A DNA stretch of 64,000 nucleotides from Aneurinibacillus soli (GCF_002355375.1 NZ_AP017312.1:1567001-1631000), one strand, 5' to 3'. Positions 16,160-25,778 are shown, counted from the stretch's first letter. Notes: generated from the sequence alone by a model not told the origin. Made by a program: numbers and translations.

Positions 16160-17644
16160 TTAGCGAATCGCCGGGTTGCGCTTGATGACTTTGATCATCT
16201 CAATCGACTCGTCTTCTGGTCCTTGTACCGGCAGTCCAGCTTCTAAGTTCTCGATGATGTAATCAATATTATCTTGTGTAAGCATTTCACCCGGCAGAAC
16301 AATCGGAATGCCAGGTGGATAAACCATAATAAATTCTGCCATAATGTGTCCGGCTGCTTCGCGCAGCGGCACAAGTTCTGTCTCTGCATAAAAAGCTTCC
16401 CGTGGAGAAAGGGCAAGATCCGGGATTTTTGGCAGATGAACGGTTAGCGGTTTAATGGATTCCTTACCCAGTTGAATGCGAGCAAGTTCACGCAGCGCCT
16501 GTACGAGTGTCGTCACGGTTAGGATGGAATCTCCCGGTGTCACAATACACAAGATGTTGTATAGATCACTCAGTTCGACTTCGATGTTATATTTCTCACG
16601 CAGCCATACTTCTACTTGATGTCCGGTTAAACCAATGCCACGCACCTGGATAATCAGTTTGGATGGGTCCATGTCATATGTGGCAGCACTTCCGAGGATC
16701 TCTTCACCCACACAGTACAAACCTGGGATGCTATTGATCTCAGAGCGGGTATGATTCGCGAGCTCAAGTACGTGGTCCATCATCTCTTTGCCGTGTAGAA
16801 CGAGCTGTTTGCGTGCAGTATCCAGTGAAGCAAGCAGGATATATGATGTAGATGTTGTCGTCAGCATGCTAATTACAGATTTGACCCGGTTCGCCGACAC
16901 AAGCCCTTCCCGTACGTTCAGCACGGAGCTTTGTGTCATGGAACCGCCAAGCTTATGCACGCTTGTTGCGGCCATATCAGCGCCTGCCTGCATAGCTGAC
17001 ATCGGCAGATCATCATGGAAGTGAATATGAACACCATGCGCTTCATCTACCAGAACAGGGATGCCATGTTCATGGACGACATCCACGATCTCCTTGAGAT
17101 TGGCCGATACTCCGAAGTACGTTGGATTAATAACAAGTACCGCTTTAGCAGTTGGATGCTGCTTAAGTGCGTTGCGGACGGAGTCGGTTGTGATGCCATG
17201 TGCTAGCCCCAGATTCGGGTCCATGACGGGATGGACGAATACGGGGATCGCGCCTGCAAAAATAACGGCAGACAGGATCGATTTATGCACGTTGCGGGGC
17301 ACGATAATTTTCTCACCTGGCCCGACAACTGACATAATCATCGTCATAATGGCTCCGCTTGTTCCCTGAATAGAGAAAAACGTATAGTCAGCGCCAAACG
17401 CCTCCGCTGCGAGGTCCTGTGCTTCTTTGATTATTTTTTTCGGATGGTGTAGATCGTCGAGCGGCGCGATGTTAATCAGGTCAATCGACAGCGCGTTCTG
17501 CCCGATGAATTCGCGGAATTCCGGATACATACCTGAGCCTTTTTTATGCCCCGGAATATGGAATTGAATCGGATTGCGCCGTGCATGCTCTACAAGCCCT
17601 GTAAACAGGGGAGTTTTTGTCTGATCCACTGCTTCATTCCCCAT
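16160..17644 (-). CDS. speA: Arginine decarboxylase SpeA (Orn/Lys/Arg decarboxylase family)
   Basis: PLP enzyme of 494 residues converting arginine to agmatine, the first step of polyamine synthesis in Bacillus. It is close to B. subtilis SpeA along its whole length: QFHIPGHKKGSGM near residue 27, DEAHGVHIHFHD near 200, and PLP-binding Lys231 in ATSVHKLGGSMTQS. The ribosome-binding site is weak (AGAAGA). It is monocistronic and convergent with SR1. The S-adenosylmethionine decarboxylase needed for spermidine is also in this window at 22.7 kb. Confidence 0.95.
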   Translation of the reverse strand: MGNEAVDQTKTPLFTGLVEHARRNPIQFHIPGHKKGSGMYPEFREFIGQNALSIDLINIAPLDDLHHPKKIIKEAQDLAAEAFGADYTFFSIQGTSGAIMTMIMSVVGPGEKIIVPRNVHKSILSAVIFAGAIPVFVHPVMDPNLGLAHGITTDSVRNALKQHPTAKAVLVINPTYFGVSANLKEIVDVVHEHGIPVLVDEAHGVHIHFHDDLPMSAMQAGADMAATSVHKLGGSMTQSSVLNVREGLVSANRVKSVISMLTTTSTSYILLASLDTARKQLVLHGKEMMDHVLELANHTRSEINSIPGLYCVGEEILGSAATYDMDPSKLIIQVRGIGLTGHQVEVWLREKYNIEVELSDLYNILCIVTPGDSILTVTTLVQALRELARIQLGKESIKPLTVHLPKIPDLALSPREAFYAETELVPLREAAGHIMAEFIMVYPPGIPIVLPGEMLTQDNIDYIIENLEAGLPVQGPEDESIEMIKVIKRNPAIR

Positions 17645-17842
17645 TTCTTCTATCTTCTCGCCTATACGAGCGGCGATTTATTCGCAAGCTTGCAAACATA
17701 ATTGAGTATAACAAATGCTCTCACAATTTTCATCCTGAATCCTATTTTTATCATTCCAAAAAAACAGACAGGATTTTGGTATATAGAAGCGAATAGTAAG
17801 TTATACAACAGTATTCTACCCAAGTGAGAAGGAGAGACAGGC

Positions 17843-18823
17843 ATGAAAACACGAGTGACTGAAATTTTTGGCATTGAGTATCCGATTGTGCAGGGAGGGC
17901 TTGCATATCTTGCTTATGCAGAGCTAGCGGCGGCCGTATCGAATGCAGGGGGCCTCGGGCAGATTACAGCGATGACGTTGAGAACACCGGAAGCGTTGCG
18001 TGCCGAGATTCAAAAGGTGCGTCAACTAACTGAGCGACCGTTCGGTGTGAACTTTGCGATTGGGCAGCACGGTCATTCCTATGAAGCTATGCTGGATGTG
18101 GCCATCGAAGAAAAAGTTCCGGCGATCTCCATTACAGGTGGCAATCCAAAGCCGATTTTTGAGCGTCTTGCCGGAACGGGCATTCGAACGCTTGTGCTGA
18201 TTGCTGGTGTGCGCCAGGCGCAGAAGGCAGAGGAGCTTGGAGCGGATGCAGTCATGGCAGTCGGCCAAGAAGGTGGCGGTCATCTTGGACGTGACGATAT
18301 CGGGACGATGGTGCTTATTCCGCGTGTGGTAGATGCCGTATCCATTCCGGTGCTTGCGAGCGGAGGGATTGGAGATGGACGCGGACTTTTGGCAGCGCTT
18401 TCGCTTGGCGCAGAAGGTATTGAGATGGGAACGCGTTTCATTGCAACAAAAGAGTGTGTGCATGCGCATGAGACGTACAAACAGGCGCTTGTAGAAGGTA
18501 AGGAAACGGATACAGTTATTATCAAACGGACGATTGGCGCACCTGGCCGTACATTGCGTACTAAGCACGCGCTTGATATTATTGCGCGGGAGGCGCAGGG
18601 GGCGGATTACGAGGCGTTGAAAGATATGATCAGCGGCAGCGCGAACCGTAATTACATTTATGATGGTAGCGAAGAGGAGGGCTATGGCTGGGCCGGACAG
18701 GTCATCGGGTTGATTGATGATGTGCCGACTGTTCAGGAGCTAATTGATCGCATGATACTCCAAGTAAAAGAAGGCACATCTCGCTTGAATCGTGTGCTCG
18801 AAGGGATAAACGTGCGCGGATAG
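17843..18823 (+). CDS. FMN-dependent nitronate monooxygenase / FabK-like oxidoreductase
   Basis: TIM-barrel flavoprotein of 326 residues with N-terminal GIEYPIVQGGLAYLAYAELAAAVSNAGGLG, AVGQEGGGHLGRDD near residue 140, and the FMN phosphate-binding ASGGIGDGRG with GTRFIATKE. The superfamily contains 2-nitropropane dioxygenases and the enoyl-ACP reductase FabK; they are hard to tell apart without a tree. FabI is present at 8.6 kb, so a FabK role would be redundant. GAAGGAGAG precedes the ATG. Confidence 0.85.
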   Translation: MKTRVTEIFGIEYPIVQGGLAYLAYAELAAAVSNAGGLGQITAMTLRTPEALRAEIQKVRQLTERPFGVNFAIGQHGHSYEAMLDVAIEEKVPAISITGGNPKPIFERLAGTGIRTLVLIAGVRQAQKAEELGADAVMAVGQEGGGHLGRDDIGTMVLIPRVVDAVSIPVLASGGIGDGRGLLAALSLGAEGIEMGTRFIATKECVHAHETYKQALVEGKETDTVIIKRTIGAPGRTLRTKHALDIIAREAQGADYEALKDMISGSANRNYIYDGSEEEGYGWAGQVIGLIDDVPTVQELIDRMILQVKEGTSRLNRVLEGINVRG

Positions 18824-18828
18824 AGAAA

Positions 18829-18858
18829 GAGAGGAAAAGGCGAATGCCTTTTTCTCTA
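18829..18858. terminator. Bidirectional terminator between the FMN enzyme and yktB
   Basis: AGAGGAAAAGGC (18830-18841) pairs with GCCTTTTTCTCT (18846-18857), one mismatch, GAAT loop; A and T runs allow use from both sides. Confidence 0.82.
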
Positions 18859-18860
18859 CC

Positions 18861-19499
18861 TCAATTCGTTCTGATGTTCTCACTATACGTCAACTTATAC
18901 AGTGGCTGCATTGTATAGAAGGTGTCTTCAATCTTTGCGAGTAGCTCCTGCTCATCTAGTTGCAGCGCCTCATCTTTAGGAAGAGTAATGCCGCATAGAA
19001 GCTCTGATTTTTTGACGCGTGCAAGGCGCTCACCAGCGTCTGTGATTGCGGTTGTATCCATGGATGTGTGTGGAATGGTGCCTGGCTTCGTATGATCGAA
19101 GGACCACATATATGAAGCTGGTACGAGTGTATCGATATGTCCCGCCTCCGCAACGAGCCGTGCTCCGAATGCAGGCTTTACGGGTGCTTCATAAATGACG
19201 GCAAACCAGATGAACAGATGGGTTTCCCACATGCCGACCTGGAAGTGGGGCAACATTTTGTAGCCTCGCTTGCTTGCTGCCCATGCGACCCATGTATCAC
19301 TTGGCGGATTAATCGTCCGCCGGGCGTGCTTGGCAACATGCGCAAACATCTCCTCGCCGCACTGAGCGGACAGGACAGGCGCAATCCGCGCTCCGAGTGT
19401 TTCAAGCTTCGGTCGTACAGTGGCTTTCAGCGCTTCCATGCGTGCATCCAGACCTGGGATGGTAAAAACAGCGAAATCTTCTTCCGTAAAGTAGGACAT
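18861..19499 (-). CDS. yktB: DUF1054 (UPF0637) family protein YktB
   Basis: 212 residues starting SYFTEEDFAVFTIPGLDARMEALK, typical of the YktB family, which is widespread in Bacillales and has no assigned function. Other family segments are HVAKHARRTINPPSDTWVAW and KRGYKMLPHFQVG. The start at 19499 is preferred because AGGAGG is 5-6 bases upstream on the minus strand; a start at 19541 would add 14 residues. Confidence 0.88.
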   Translation of the reverse strand: MSYFTEEDFAVFTIPGLDARMEALKATVRPKLETLGARIAPVLSAQCGEEMFAHVAKHARRTINPPSDTWVAWAASKRGYKMLPHFQVGMWETHLFIWFAVIYEAPVKPAFGARLVAEAGHIDTLVPASYMWSFDHTKPGTIPHTSMDTTAITDAGERLARVKKSELLCGITLPKDEALQLDEQELLAKIEDTFYTMQPLYKLTYSENIRTN

Positions 19500-19645
19500 A
19501 ACGGCCTCCTGTCTATGTATGCTGTACGCTGATCGTATCATACTGGACCAGGTATGTTAACACCGAAAACGTGTTGCTTTCATAAAAGAAATACGATACA
19601 ATAAATATAAGAAAATTCAGATAACTCCAGAATGGAGGGAATTTC

Positions 19646-20245
19646 ATGCATGTATATGACCAGATCGAATACAGTGATGTAGTCTTGTGGTTTGATGAGT
19701 TTCAGATTCATAGTCTGATTGCCCATATGACAGCGCAAGGTATGAAGGTCGCCTGGAAAGAAACATCACGATATTTCTCTCTGTCCGTTACGACTGATTC
19801 GCAGCGGCATCGCCTGATATTTCGCAGGATTGGCAAGAAATACAGGATGCGAGATCGGCATTATAATATTTTAGATCCGAATTTCGAGAAAATTTTGTAT
19901 TATTTTATCGAGCAGGCACGTGGACATGCTGTCGTGAAGATTTATTCCGGCGGGCAGTTGATGGTGCAGCGTATTCGCTACGGAGAGGCCGAGCAGATTA
20001 TCAAGATCAATGGTTCGCTTCGTGAAATTGTGTTTGAGAAAGCGTGTTCTGTATCCATGGAAGATGTGAAAATGGCGTTGCAACGCCGAGATGCAGAAGA
20101 GCGCATTCCGGAGTTGGTGCAGGAAGTAGACGCGGAGCTTGATTGCTTGAGTCAAGCGCTCGCTGAAGATGACACGACAGAGGCAGAGCGAGCAAAAGCA
20201 CGGCTTGCTGAGTTGCGCCACGAGATGCTTTTATTGGAAGTATAG
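19646..20245 (+). CDS. Hypothetical protein, 199 residues
   Basis: No family recognised. The first ~135 residues look alpha/beta with many aromatic and basic residues (MHVYDQIEYSDVVLWFDEF, RHRLIFRRIGKKYRMRDRHY); the last ~55 are a charged heptad-like helix (VDAELDCLSQALAEDDTTEA...RLAELRHEMLLLE) that may form a coiled coil. ATGGAGGG lies about 9 bases before the ATG. Single gene followed by a terminator. Confidence 0.7.
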   Translation: MHVYDQIEYSDVVLWFDEFQIHSLIAHMTAQGMKVAWKETSRYFSLSVTTDSQRHRLIFRRIGKKYRMRDRHYNILDPNFEKILYYFIEQARGHAVVKIYSGGQLMVQRIRYGEAEQIIKINGSLREIVFEKACSVSMEDVKMALQRRDAEERIPELVQEVDAELDCLSQALAEDDTTEAERAKARLAELRHEMLLLEV

Positions 20246-20280
20246 GCAGGAAATCGCTTTCTTTATAAGGAATATAGTAC

Positions 20281-20316
20281 GCATGCTTCTGTTTCCATCA
20301 GGGGCATGCTTTTTTT
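20281..20316 (+). terminator. Terminator after the 199-residue gene
   Basis: GCATGC (20281-20286) pairs with GCATGC (20304-20309), with inner CTG/CAG pairing, followed by T7. Confidence 0.82.
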
Positions 20317-20359
20317 GTGGCATACTATAAACACATACATTTTGCGGAGGTGCATCACG

Positions 20360-21868
20360 ATGAAGGTAAAACTATCGACGGAAGATATCGCAGCAATTGC
20401 TACAGATTGTTTAATCGTAACGTATTGCGAAGATCAGGATACGCTTAAGGGTCATGCCAAAACGGTAGACAGTGCACTCGGTCATCGTATTTCACAGCTC
20501 ATTGCTGAGAAAGAAATCAAAGGAGAATTCGGAGAAGTAACATTGCTGCATAACTGGGGGAAAGTCCCGGCAAAACGAACCATCGTGCTTGGCCTTGGCA
20601 AAGAAGCGGGGCTTACCGTAGATAAAGTGCGCGACGCCGTTGGCATTGCCGCTCGTCATGCCCAGAAAAAAGGCGTGAAAAATTTGACATTCGGTGTGGC
20701 TGATTACTATGTGCAGCGATCGCTCTGGAATCCAGTCGATATCGTACAGAGCGTAGTAGAAGGGGTGGAGCTTGGTACATACGTATTTACCGGCTACAAA
20801 CAGAAGGCAGATCCTGTGCCTGCGATTGAAGAATTCGTTCTTGTTGTGGAAGAAGGAATGGGAAAATCAGCTGTCGAAGCGGGTTTTCATCGTGCGGATG
20901 TGATGGCGTATTCCACGAATTTGGCGCGTGATCTTGTCAATGAACCGGGCAACAAAATGACCCCGGCTATTCTCGCCGAGCGTGCACGTGGCATTGCCCG
21001 TAATCATAATCTTGAAATTACAGTGCTGAATAAGGGAGAGCTAGAAGAACTCGGGATGGGAGCCTTGCTTGGCGTTGGACAGGCGAGTGCAAACGAGGCA
21101 AAAATGATTGTATTGAAATACAATGGTGCACCGGACAGCCGGGAGGTACTTGGTTTTGTCGGCAAAGGTGTTACGTTCGATACAGGTGGCATTCAAGTGA
21201 AGCCGGATGAAGGCATGGGCGAGATGAAAACGGACATGGCTGGTGCGGCGGCTGTGCTTGCGGCGATGGATGGCATTGGCGCTCTGCAACCACATGTGAA
21301 TGTGATTGCGGTTATTCCGACATGTGAGAACATGATTGGGGGCAATGGCCTGAAGCCGGCGGACGTGATTACATCTTTTTCTGGAAAAACCATTGAGATC
21401 GTGCATACAGATGCGGAAGGACGCCTCATTCTGGCAGACGGTGTGGCATATGCGAAGCATCTTGGTGCCACGAAGCTTGTTGATGTGGCAACGCTTACAG
21501 GATCTGTGATTTCTGCTCTCGGACATGCGGCGACCGGGATGATTACGAACAATGAAGAGTGGATCGGTGAAGTGAAGGTTGCTGCACGCATCGCGGGAGA
21601 AAAAATGTGGCAACTCCCGAACTTTGAAGATTATCAAGAATACATTAAGAGTGATATTGCAGATATCAAAAATGACGCCGGTCGGCCAGCTGGCTGTATC
21701 CAGGGCGGGATTTTTATCGGAGCATTTGCGGAAGATACGCCATGGGTACATCTCGATATCGCCGGAACAGCGACCGTCGATAAGGATCGCGGTCATCATC
21801 CGGAAGGCGCAACGGGTGCCGCTGTGCGCACACTCATTCAACTTGCAATCCGCTTTGGTGGGAAGTAA
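20360..21868 (+). CDS. pepA: Leucyl aminopeptidase (M17 family)
   Basis: Di-zinc aminopeptidase of 502 residues. The C-terminal catalytic domain shows VGKGVTFDTGGIQVKP with the metal-binding Lys/Asp, the KTDMAGAAAVLAA helix, and the family signature NTDAEGRL in the form HTDAEGRLILADG. It releases N-terminal amino acids from peptides in the cytoplasm. ATG 20360 has GCGGAGGTG upstream; an earlier in-frame start at 20306 lies in the previous terminator. Confidence 0.95.
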   Translation: MKVKLSTEDIAAIATDCLIVTYCEDQDTLKGHAKTVDSALGHRISQLIAEKEIKGEFGEVTLLHNWGKVPAKRTIVLGLGKEAGLTVDKVRDAVGIAARHAQKKGVKNLTFGVADYYVQRSLWNPVDIVQSVVEGVELGTYVFTGYKQKADPVPAIEEFVLVVEEGMGKSAVEAGFHRADVMAYSTNLARDLVNEPGNKMTPAILAERARGIARNHNLEITVLNKGELEELGMGALLGVGQASANEAKMIVLKYNGAPDSREVLGFVGKGVTFDTGGIQVKPDEGMGEMKTDMAGAAAVLAAMDGIGALQPHVNVIAVIPTCENMIGGNGLKPADVITSFSGKTIEIVHTDAEGRLILADGVAYAKHLGATKLVDVATLTGSVISALGHAATGMITNNEEWIGEVKVAARIAGEKMWQLPNFEDYQEYIKSDIADIKNDAGRPAGCIQGGIFIGAFAEDTPWVHLDIAGTATVDKDRGHHPEGATGAAVRTLIQLAIRFGGK

Positions 21869-21987
21869 GCAGCAGGATTTCTTTAGAAAGAGATAAATTC
21901 ATGTGGTCTCTACTGTCCATCTGTTTTACAATAAAAGACGTCATGGATTTAATGCAGTGAAAGGATGGAACAACAGTGGAGGTATGG

Positions 21988-22479
21988 ATGACGAAAGAAA
22001 TCGCTGCGGGAGTTGCTGGAGCTGTACTGCTGCTCGTACTCGTTCTGCTTCTGTGGAACATTGTGCTCACCGTAAAATTCGGCGGTCTGAAGAAGCGATT
22101 TCGTCGTTTGGCACAGGGATCGTCTAAAGAAAACCTGGAACAGATTCTCGAGAAGTTATTTGGCCGGATGGAGGTGCTGGATGAATCCCAGCGTGAAGTC
22201 AGTGCGCTTGCAGAGGAGATGCGCAAGCGGGTTCGTGAACAGAAGAGCAACCTGGGAATTGTTCGCTTTTGCGCCTTTGAGCATGAAGGAAGCGATCTTA
22301 GCTTCTCGCTTGCACTTGTGGACGAAACGGGGTCTGGAATGGTCATGACAAGTATTTATGGCCGTCATGAATCACGCGTGTACGCGAAGCCAATCGAGGG
22401 TGGACAGTCGTCTTATACGCTGTCAGAAGAAGAACAGCAGGCACTTGACGCCGCGTTGAAAAGTGCGGATAGAGAATAA
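21988..22479 (+). CDS. DUF4446 family membrane-anchored protein
   Basis: 163 residues: one N-terminal transmembrane helix (GVAGAVLLLVLVLLLWNIVL), a helical linker of about 60 residues, then the DUF4446 domain (VREQKSNLGIVRFCAFEHEGSDLSFSLALVD...SIYGRHESRVYAKPI). It is conserved in Firmicutes, often near chromosome partition genes, with no known role. ATG 21988 follows TGGAGG by 5 bases; GTG 21976 is a weaker alternative. Confidence 0.82.
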   Translation: MTKEIAAGVAGAVLLLVLVLLLWNIVLTVKFGGLKKRFRRLAQGSSKENLEQILEKLFGRMEVLDESQREVSALAEEMRKRVREQKSNLGIVRFCAFEHEGSDLSFSLALVDETGSGMVMTSIYGRHESRVYAKPIEGGQSSYTLSEEEQQALDAALKSADRE

Positions 22480-22489
22480 GAAAAAAAGG

Positions 22490-22518
22490 TTGCAAGATAT
22501 CCGTATCCATGTTATTTT
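22490..22518 (+). promoter_or_regulatory. Promoter of speD
   Basis: TTGCAA (22490-22495), 17-base spacer, TATTTT (22513-22518). Predicted start near 22525 gives a leader of about 135 nt, which is the structured segment described next. Confidence 0.5.
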
Positions 22519-22540
22519 AGTTTTCGTCAGGGAAATCAAT

Positions 22541-22660
22541 TAGGAACCAGGATTCACTTAAAGGGTGGGATTTTCTCGTGCTCACTCGCCCCCGTGGTGA
22601 ATGACGTAGGTCCTAGCGATGTTTAACCACATTACTCATCCTAGGAAGGGGGACCGGAAG
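22541..22660 (+). promoter_or_regulatory. Structured 5' leader of speD, candidate riboregulator
   Basis: Three nested stems are visible: TAGGAACC (22541-22548) with GGTCCTA (22609-22615, one bulged A); ATTCAC (22552-22557) with GTGAAT (22597-22602); GGGTG (22563-22567) with CGCCC (22587-22591). TCCTAG (22611-22616), the 3' strand of the outer stem, is also complementary to CTAGGA (22641-22646), which abuts the AAGGGGG ribosome-binding site. This gives a possible two-state switch on translation. It matches no riboswitch class I know. Confidence 0.5.
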
Positions 22661-23059
22661 ATGGAATACTCAACTTTCGGCAGACATGTAGCAATTGATG
22701 TGTGGGGAGTCGACTTCGAACTTCTCAACAGCGCAGAGTTTTTGAAGAACCATATGGTGGAAGCTGCGGAAGCGTGCGGTGCGACAGTATTGTCCGTGCA
22801 GGCGCAGCAGTTCGAACCGCAGGGTGCAACGGTACTGGTTATGCTTTCAGAAAGCCATATCTCCATTCATACGTACCCGGAGAAAGGGTTCGCTGCTCTA
22901 GATTGCTACACATGCGGGGAAACAGTGGATCCGCAGATTGCCATCGACTACATGGTTTCGATTCTGAAGCCAGAGAAATACTATGCCAAGAAACTCATTC
23001 GTGGCGTAGGGGAGATGGAAGTCGTAACACCAGAAGTAAAAGAATACGTGAATGCGTAA
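22661..23059 (+). CDS. speD: S-adenosylmethionine decarboxylase proenzyme
   Basis: 132 residues, the short bacterial form (SpeH/SpeD of B. subtilis). It self-cleaves at Glu64-Ser65 in LSESHISIHTYPE to make the pyruvoyl cofactor; the catalytic Cys lies in LDCYTCG. Its product, decarboxylated SAM, donates aminopropyl groups for spermidine. ATG 22661 follows GGAAGGGGGA; a longer start at 22619 lies in the leader. No speE is in the window. A terminator follows directly. Confidence 0.95.
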   Translation: MEYSTFGRHVAIDVWGVDFELLNSAEFLKNHMVEAAEACGATVLSVQAQQFEPQGATVLVMLSESHISIHTYPEKGFAALDCYTCGETVDPQIAIDYMVSILKPEKYYAKKLIRGVGEMEVVTPEVKEYVNA

Positions 23060-23068
23060 CGAACGGTA

Positions 23069-23098
23069 AAGGAAGATGCTCTGCATCTTCCTTTTTTG
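23069..23098 (+). terminator. Terminator after speD
   Basis: GGAAGATGC (23071-23079) pairs with GCATCTTCC (23083-23091) around TCT, followed by T6. Confidence 0.92.
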
Positions 23099-23189
23099 CG
23101 TATAAGAGTTGTATTTTGGACGTGAGGTCGGTACTATTAAAATGAAAAGCTGTAGCGAGTCGACTTCTACCACTAAGAGGAGCAGAGCC

Positions 23190-23462
23190 ATGAAAATTGA
23201 AACCGCACTGTTTGATTACTTGCAGATTAAAGTAGTCGCCGATACGCGTCCGGACGATACGGCAGCGCAGCAGACTGCTGATTTTTTTCGCTCGATTCTT
23301 GAGCAGGACCATCAGCTTGAAGCACTCGATGTTACGCAGGATGACACGATGTACCATATCAAATACACAGCCGCCGGCAAAACGAAAATGCGTATGTATG
23401 ATCGGGAATCAGTGGAAGTGATGCTTGTAGCGATTGAGCGTGAGCCGCGCTATGGACAATAA
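23190..23462 (+). CDS. Hypothetical protein, 90 residues
   Basis: Small soluble alpha/beta protein (MKIETALFDYLQIKVVADTRPDD...) with no recognised family. ATG 23190 has AAGAGGAG upstream. A possible promoter TTGTAT-17-TACTAT lies at 23109-23137. It precedes the large sigma-54 activator by 53 bases with no convincing terminator between, so they may be co-transcribed. Confidence 0.65.
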   Translation: MKIETALFDYLQIKVVADTRPDDTAAQQTADFFRSILEQDHQLEALDVTQDDTMYHIKYTAAGKTKMRMYDRESVEVMLVAIEREPRYGQ

Positions 23463-23515
23463 AGTAAGAGAAGGTACTTGCCTTTTCCTTCTTTTAACGA
23501 GAAGGAGGTAGCTTC

Positions 23516-25648
23516 ATGTGGGTGCGTGATTATATGACACCGAATCCAATCGTGCTGTACAAAGAGGAAACTATGAGCCGTGCAGCCTCGTTAATGGTCG
23601 AATACCGCATTGACGGGTTGCCTGTTGTAGACCGGGCACATAAGTTGATTGGACTGATTACGAAATCACACGTATTTCGCGCCACCAAAAACCGCCTGCC
23701 GGAAGAAACACCGGTCGAGCAGTTGATGCAGACCCGACTAGTGACGCTGTATGGAGATCAGCAAATTTATGAAGGATGGGATGAAGAACTCGATGCAGGT
23801 CGCTTGCCTGTCATTGATCGAACGGGAACGCTGATCGGAATTTTGACCCGGACGGATATTCTTCGAGCATTTGAACATCAGACACGCCGGACGATTTCAC
23901 AGCTCGATGCGATTTTACAGTCGACCTATCACGGAATTGTTGCTGTGGATCTATCCGGTCGGGTACTGTCGATCAACCAGGCAGCCGAGCGTTTGCTAGG
24001 CTTCCGGCAGAAAGACATTGTGCGCAAGTCGCTTACCGAATTGGTATCGGATCAGACGTTGCTCTCTCTCTTGCTTTCTCTGGAGAAAAAAGAGATGATG
24101 CGGCTTGATTACGGTGGCCGTCGTCTGCTCATCAATCATACCCCGATCGTCACGGATGAGGGGCGAAAAATTGGTATGGCAAGTGTCATGCAAGATATTA
24201 CGGAACTAGAAGGTATATCCGCTGAGCTGACAGCGGTACAAAAGCTCAACCAGGAGCTTGATACGATTATTGAATCGTCTCATGATGGAATTGTAGTGAC
24301 GGATCATCGCGGTGTCATTCGTCATTTTAATCAGGCGTTCAGTCGCATGACGGGCGTGTCAGCAGAAGACGCGATCGGTATGAATGAAGAGGAGTTAGAA
24401 CGTCGGGGGATTATCTCGCAAACGGTGAGTAGCATGGTGATTGAGCAGCGCAGGCGGGTCAGTGTTATTCAGAATCTGATGAACGGAAGCGTACTTTTGA
24501 CGACCGGAACTCCGATTTTTGATGACCAAAGTGGAGAAATCTCACAGGTTGTCATGAACTGTCGAGATTTGAGTCAGTTGAATCAGGTGCAGGCAGAGCT
24601 TGCCGAAGCGAAACAGCTGTCCGAACGTTATCATTCTGAACTTGAAGTGCTGCGTGCCCAACAGATGGAGATCGAAGGCATTGTGGCAGAAAGCGAAGAG
24701 ATGCGCAATATTATCCAGATGTGTATTCGCATTGCGCAGGTTGATACGTCGATTCTTATTCTCGGAGAGTCCGGCGTCGGCAAAGGTGTGCTTGCCAAGC
24801 TGATCCACCAGCGCAGCACCCGGGAGCGCGGACCGTTTATCTCGATTAATTGCGGTGCGATTCCAGGTAACCTGCTCGAGTCTGAGTTGTTTGGATATGT
24901 GCCGGGTGCTTTTACAGGTGCTCAGCAAAAGGGTAAGCCCGGTCTGATTGAGCTTGCCGATAGTGGAACGCTGTTTCTTGACGAGATTGGGGATCTTTCG
25001 CTTGATCTGCAGGTGAAGCTTTTGACGGTGCTTCAGGAGAAGTCTGTCATACGTATTGGGGATGTGAAGGAGAGAACGGTGGATTTCCGGCTGGTGGCGG
25101 CTACGAATGTTAACCTGCTGGAAAAAGTGCGGGCCGGCCTTTTTCGTGAAGACTTGTATTATCGAATTAATGTAGTCCCGATCGAGATTCCTCCATTGCG
25201 CAGGCGACCGGATGATTTATTCCCGATGATTCATTATTTTCTTAGTAAATTCAATGAGAAGCACCGACTTGATAAGCGCATGTCGTATGAAGCGCTAGAA
25301 GTGATGCAGGCGTATACGTGGCCGGGCAATGTACGAGAGTTAGAAAATATTATTGAACGTTTGATTGTGACAACGATTGGACCGATTATTGAAGTGAAGC
25401 ATCTACCGAAAGTGATGCTTGATGCGCCAGGACATGTTTCTGGTGCAGGTGCTTCTGAGACACAGGTCATAAAAGAGGAAATTATACAGCGGCCTGCTAC
25501 GCGAGACGAGGAGCGAGAGGAATTGCTTTGTCTGTATGAACAGTATCGTAGCACCCGCAAAGTAGCCCAGGTACTTGGCGTTCATCAGTCGACCATTGCA
25601 CGCCGCTTAAAAAAACATGGTATAATCCAAAAATCTGATGCGCATTGA
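23516..25648 (+). CDS. Sigma-54-dependent activator: CBS-CBS-PAS-PAS-AAA-HTH
   Basis: 710 residues. Two CBS domains (about 1-125; [21 protein letters not shown]) suggest nucleotide or related ligand sensing, two PAS domains follow (about 125-230 and 250-355), then a short helical linker, the AAA+ domain with Walker A GESGVGKG near residue 420, the sigma-54 contact loop GAFTGA near 463 and Walker [11 protein letters not shown], and a C-terminal TyrR/Fis-like helix-turn-helix ([20 protein letters not shown]). It should activate SigL promoters in response to a small molecule. Ribosome-binding site AAGGAGG. An array of GATGC repeats begins in its last codons and a sigma-54 promoter lies 130 bases past the stop, making that the likely target. 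Confidence 0.92.
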   Translation: MWVRDYMTPNPIVLYKEETMSRAASLMVEYRIDGLPVVDRAHKLIGLITKSHVFRATKNRLPEETPVEQLMQTRLVTLYGDQQIYEGWDEELDAGRLPVIDRTGTLIGILTRTDILRAFEHQTRRTISQLDAILQSTYHGIVAVDLSGRVLSINQAAERLLGFRQKDIVRKSLTELVSDQTLLSLLLSLEKKEMMRLDYGGRRLLINHTPIVTDEGRKIGMASVMQDITELEGISAELTAVQKLNQELDTIIESSHDGIVVTDHRGVIRHFNQAFSRMTGVSAEDAIGMNEEELERRGIISQTVSSMVIEQRRRVSVIQNLMNGSVLLTTGTPIFDDQSGEISQVVMNCRDLSQLNQVQAELAEAKQLSERYHSELEVLRAQQMEIEGIVAESEEMRNIIQMCIRIAQVDTSILILGESGVGKGVLAKLIHQRSTRERGPFISINCGAIPGNLLESELFGYVPGAFTGAQQKGKPGLIELADSGTLFLDEIGDLSLDLQVKLLTVLQEKSVIRIGDVKERTVDFRLVAATNVNLLEKVRAGLFREDLYYRINVVPIEIPPLRRRPDDLFPMIHYFLSKFNEKHRLDKRMSYEALEVMQAYTWPGNVRELENIIERLIVTTIGPIIEVKHLPKVMLDAPGHVSGAGASETQVIKEEIIQRPATRDEEREELLCLYEQYRSTRKVAQVLGVHQSTIARRLKKHGIIQKSDAH

Positions 25649-25694
25649 TGCGCTTTCGATGCGAAATTGATGCAATCCGCATCGAAAGTGCATC
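25637..25694. repeat. Phased GATGC/GCATC array, probable upstream activating sequence
   Basis: GATGC starts at 25637, 25647, 25658 and 25669; the complement GCATC starts at 25679 and 25690. Intervals are 10, 11, 11, 10 and 11 bases, one helical turn each. The middle portion also forms an inverted repeat (25647-25663 with 25678-25694, one mismatch) followed by GGTTTTTATTG, so it could double as the terminator of the activator gene. The array ends 85 bases before the sigma-54 promoter, a normal enhancer distance. Confidence 0.7.
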
Positions 25695-25778
25695 GGTTTT
25701 TATTGCAAAAACAGTTGTGCTTATTAAAAGTGACGATTTTTCTTAGATTTTTAAAGTATTTTGTGACAAAAGGTTTTT

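Noticed and set aside
15326-16185. Several ORFs of 71-129 codons inside repeat copy 1, and similar ones in copy 2 (32263-32750)
   Set aside because: They are found on both strands, follow the inverted-repeat structure, lack ribosome-binding sites and are disrupted between the two copies. The shared peptide segments reflect shared palindromic DNA, not a protein family.
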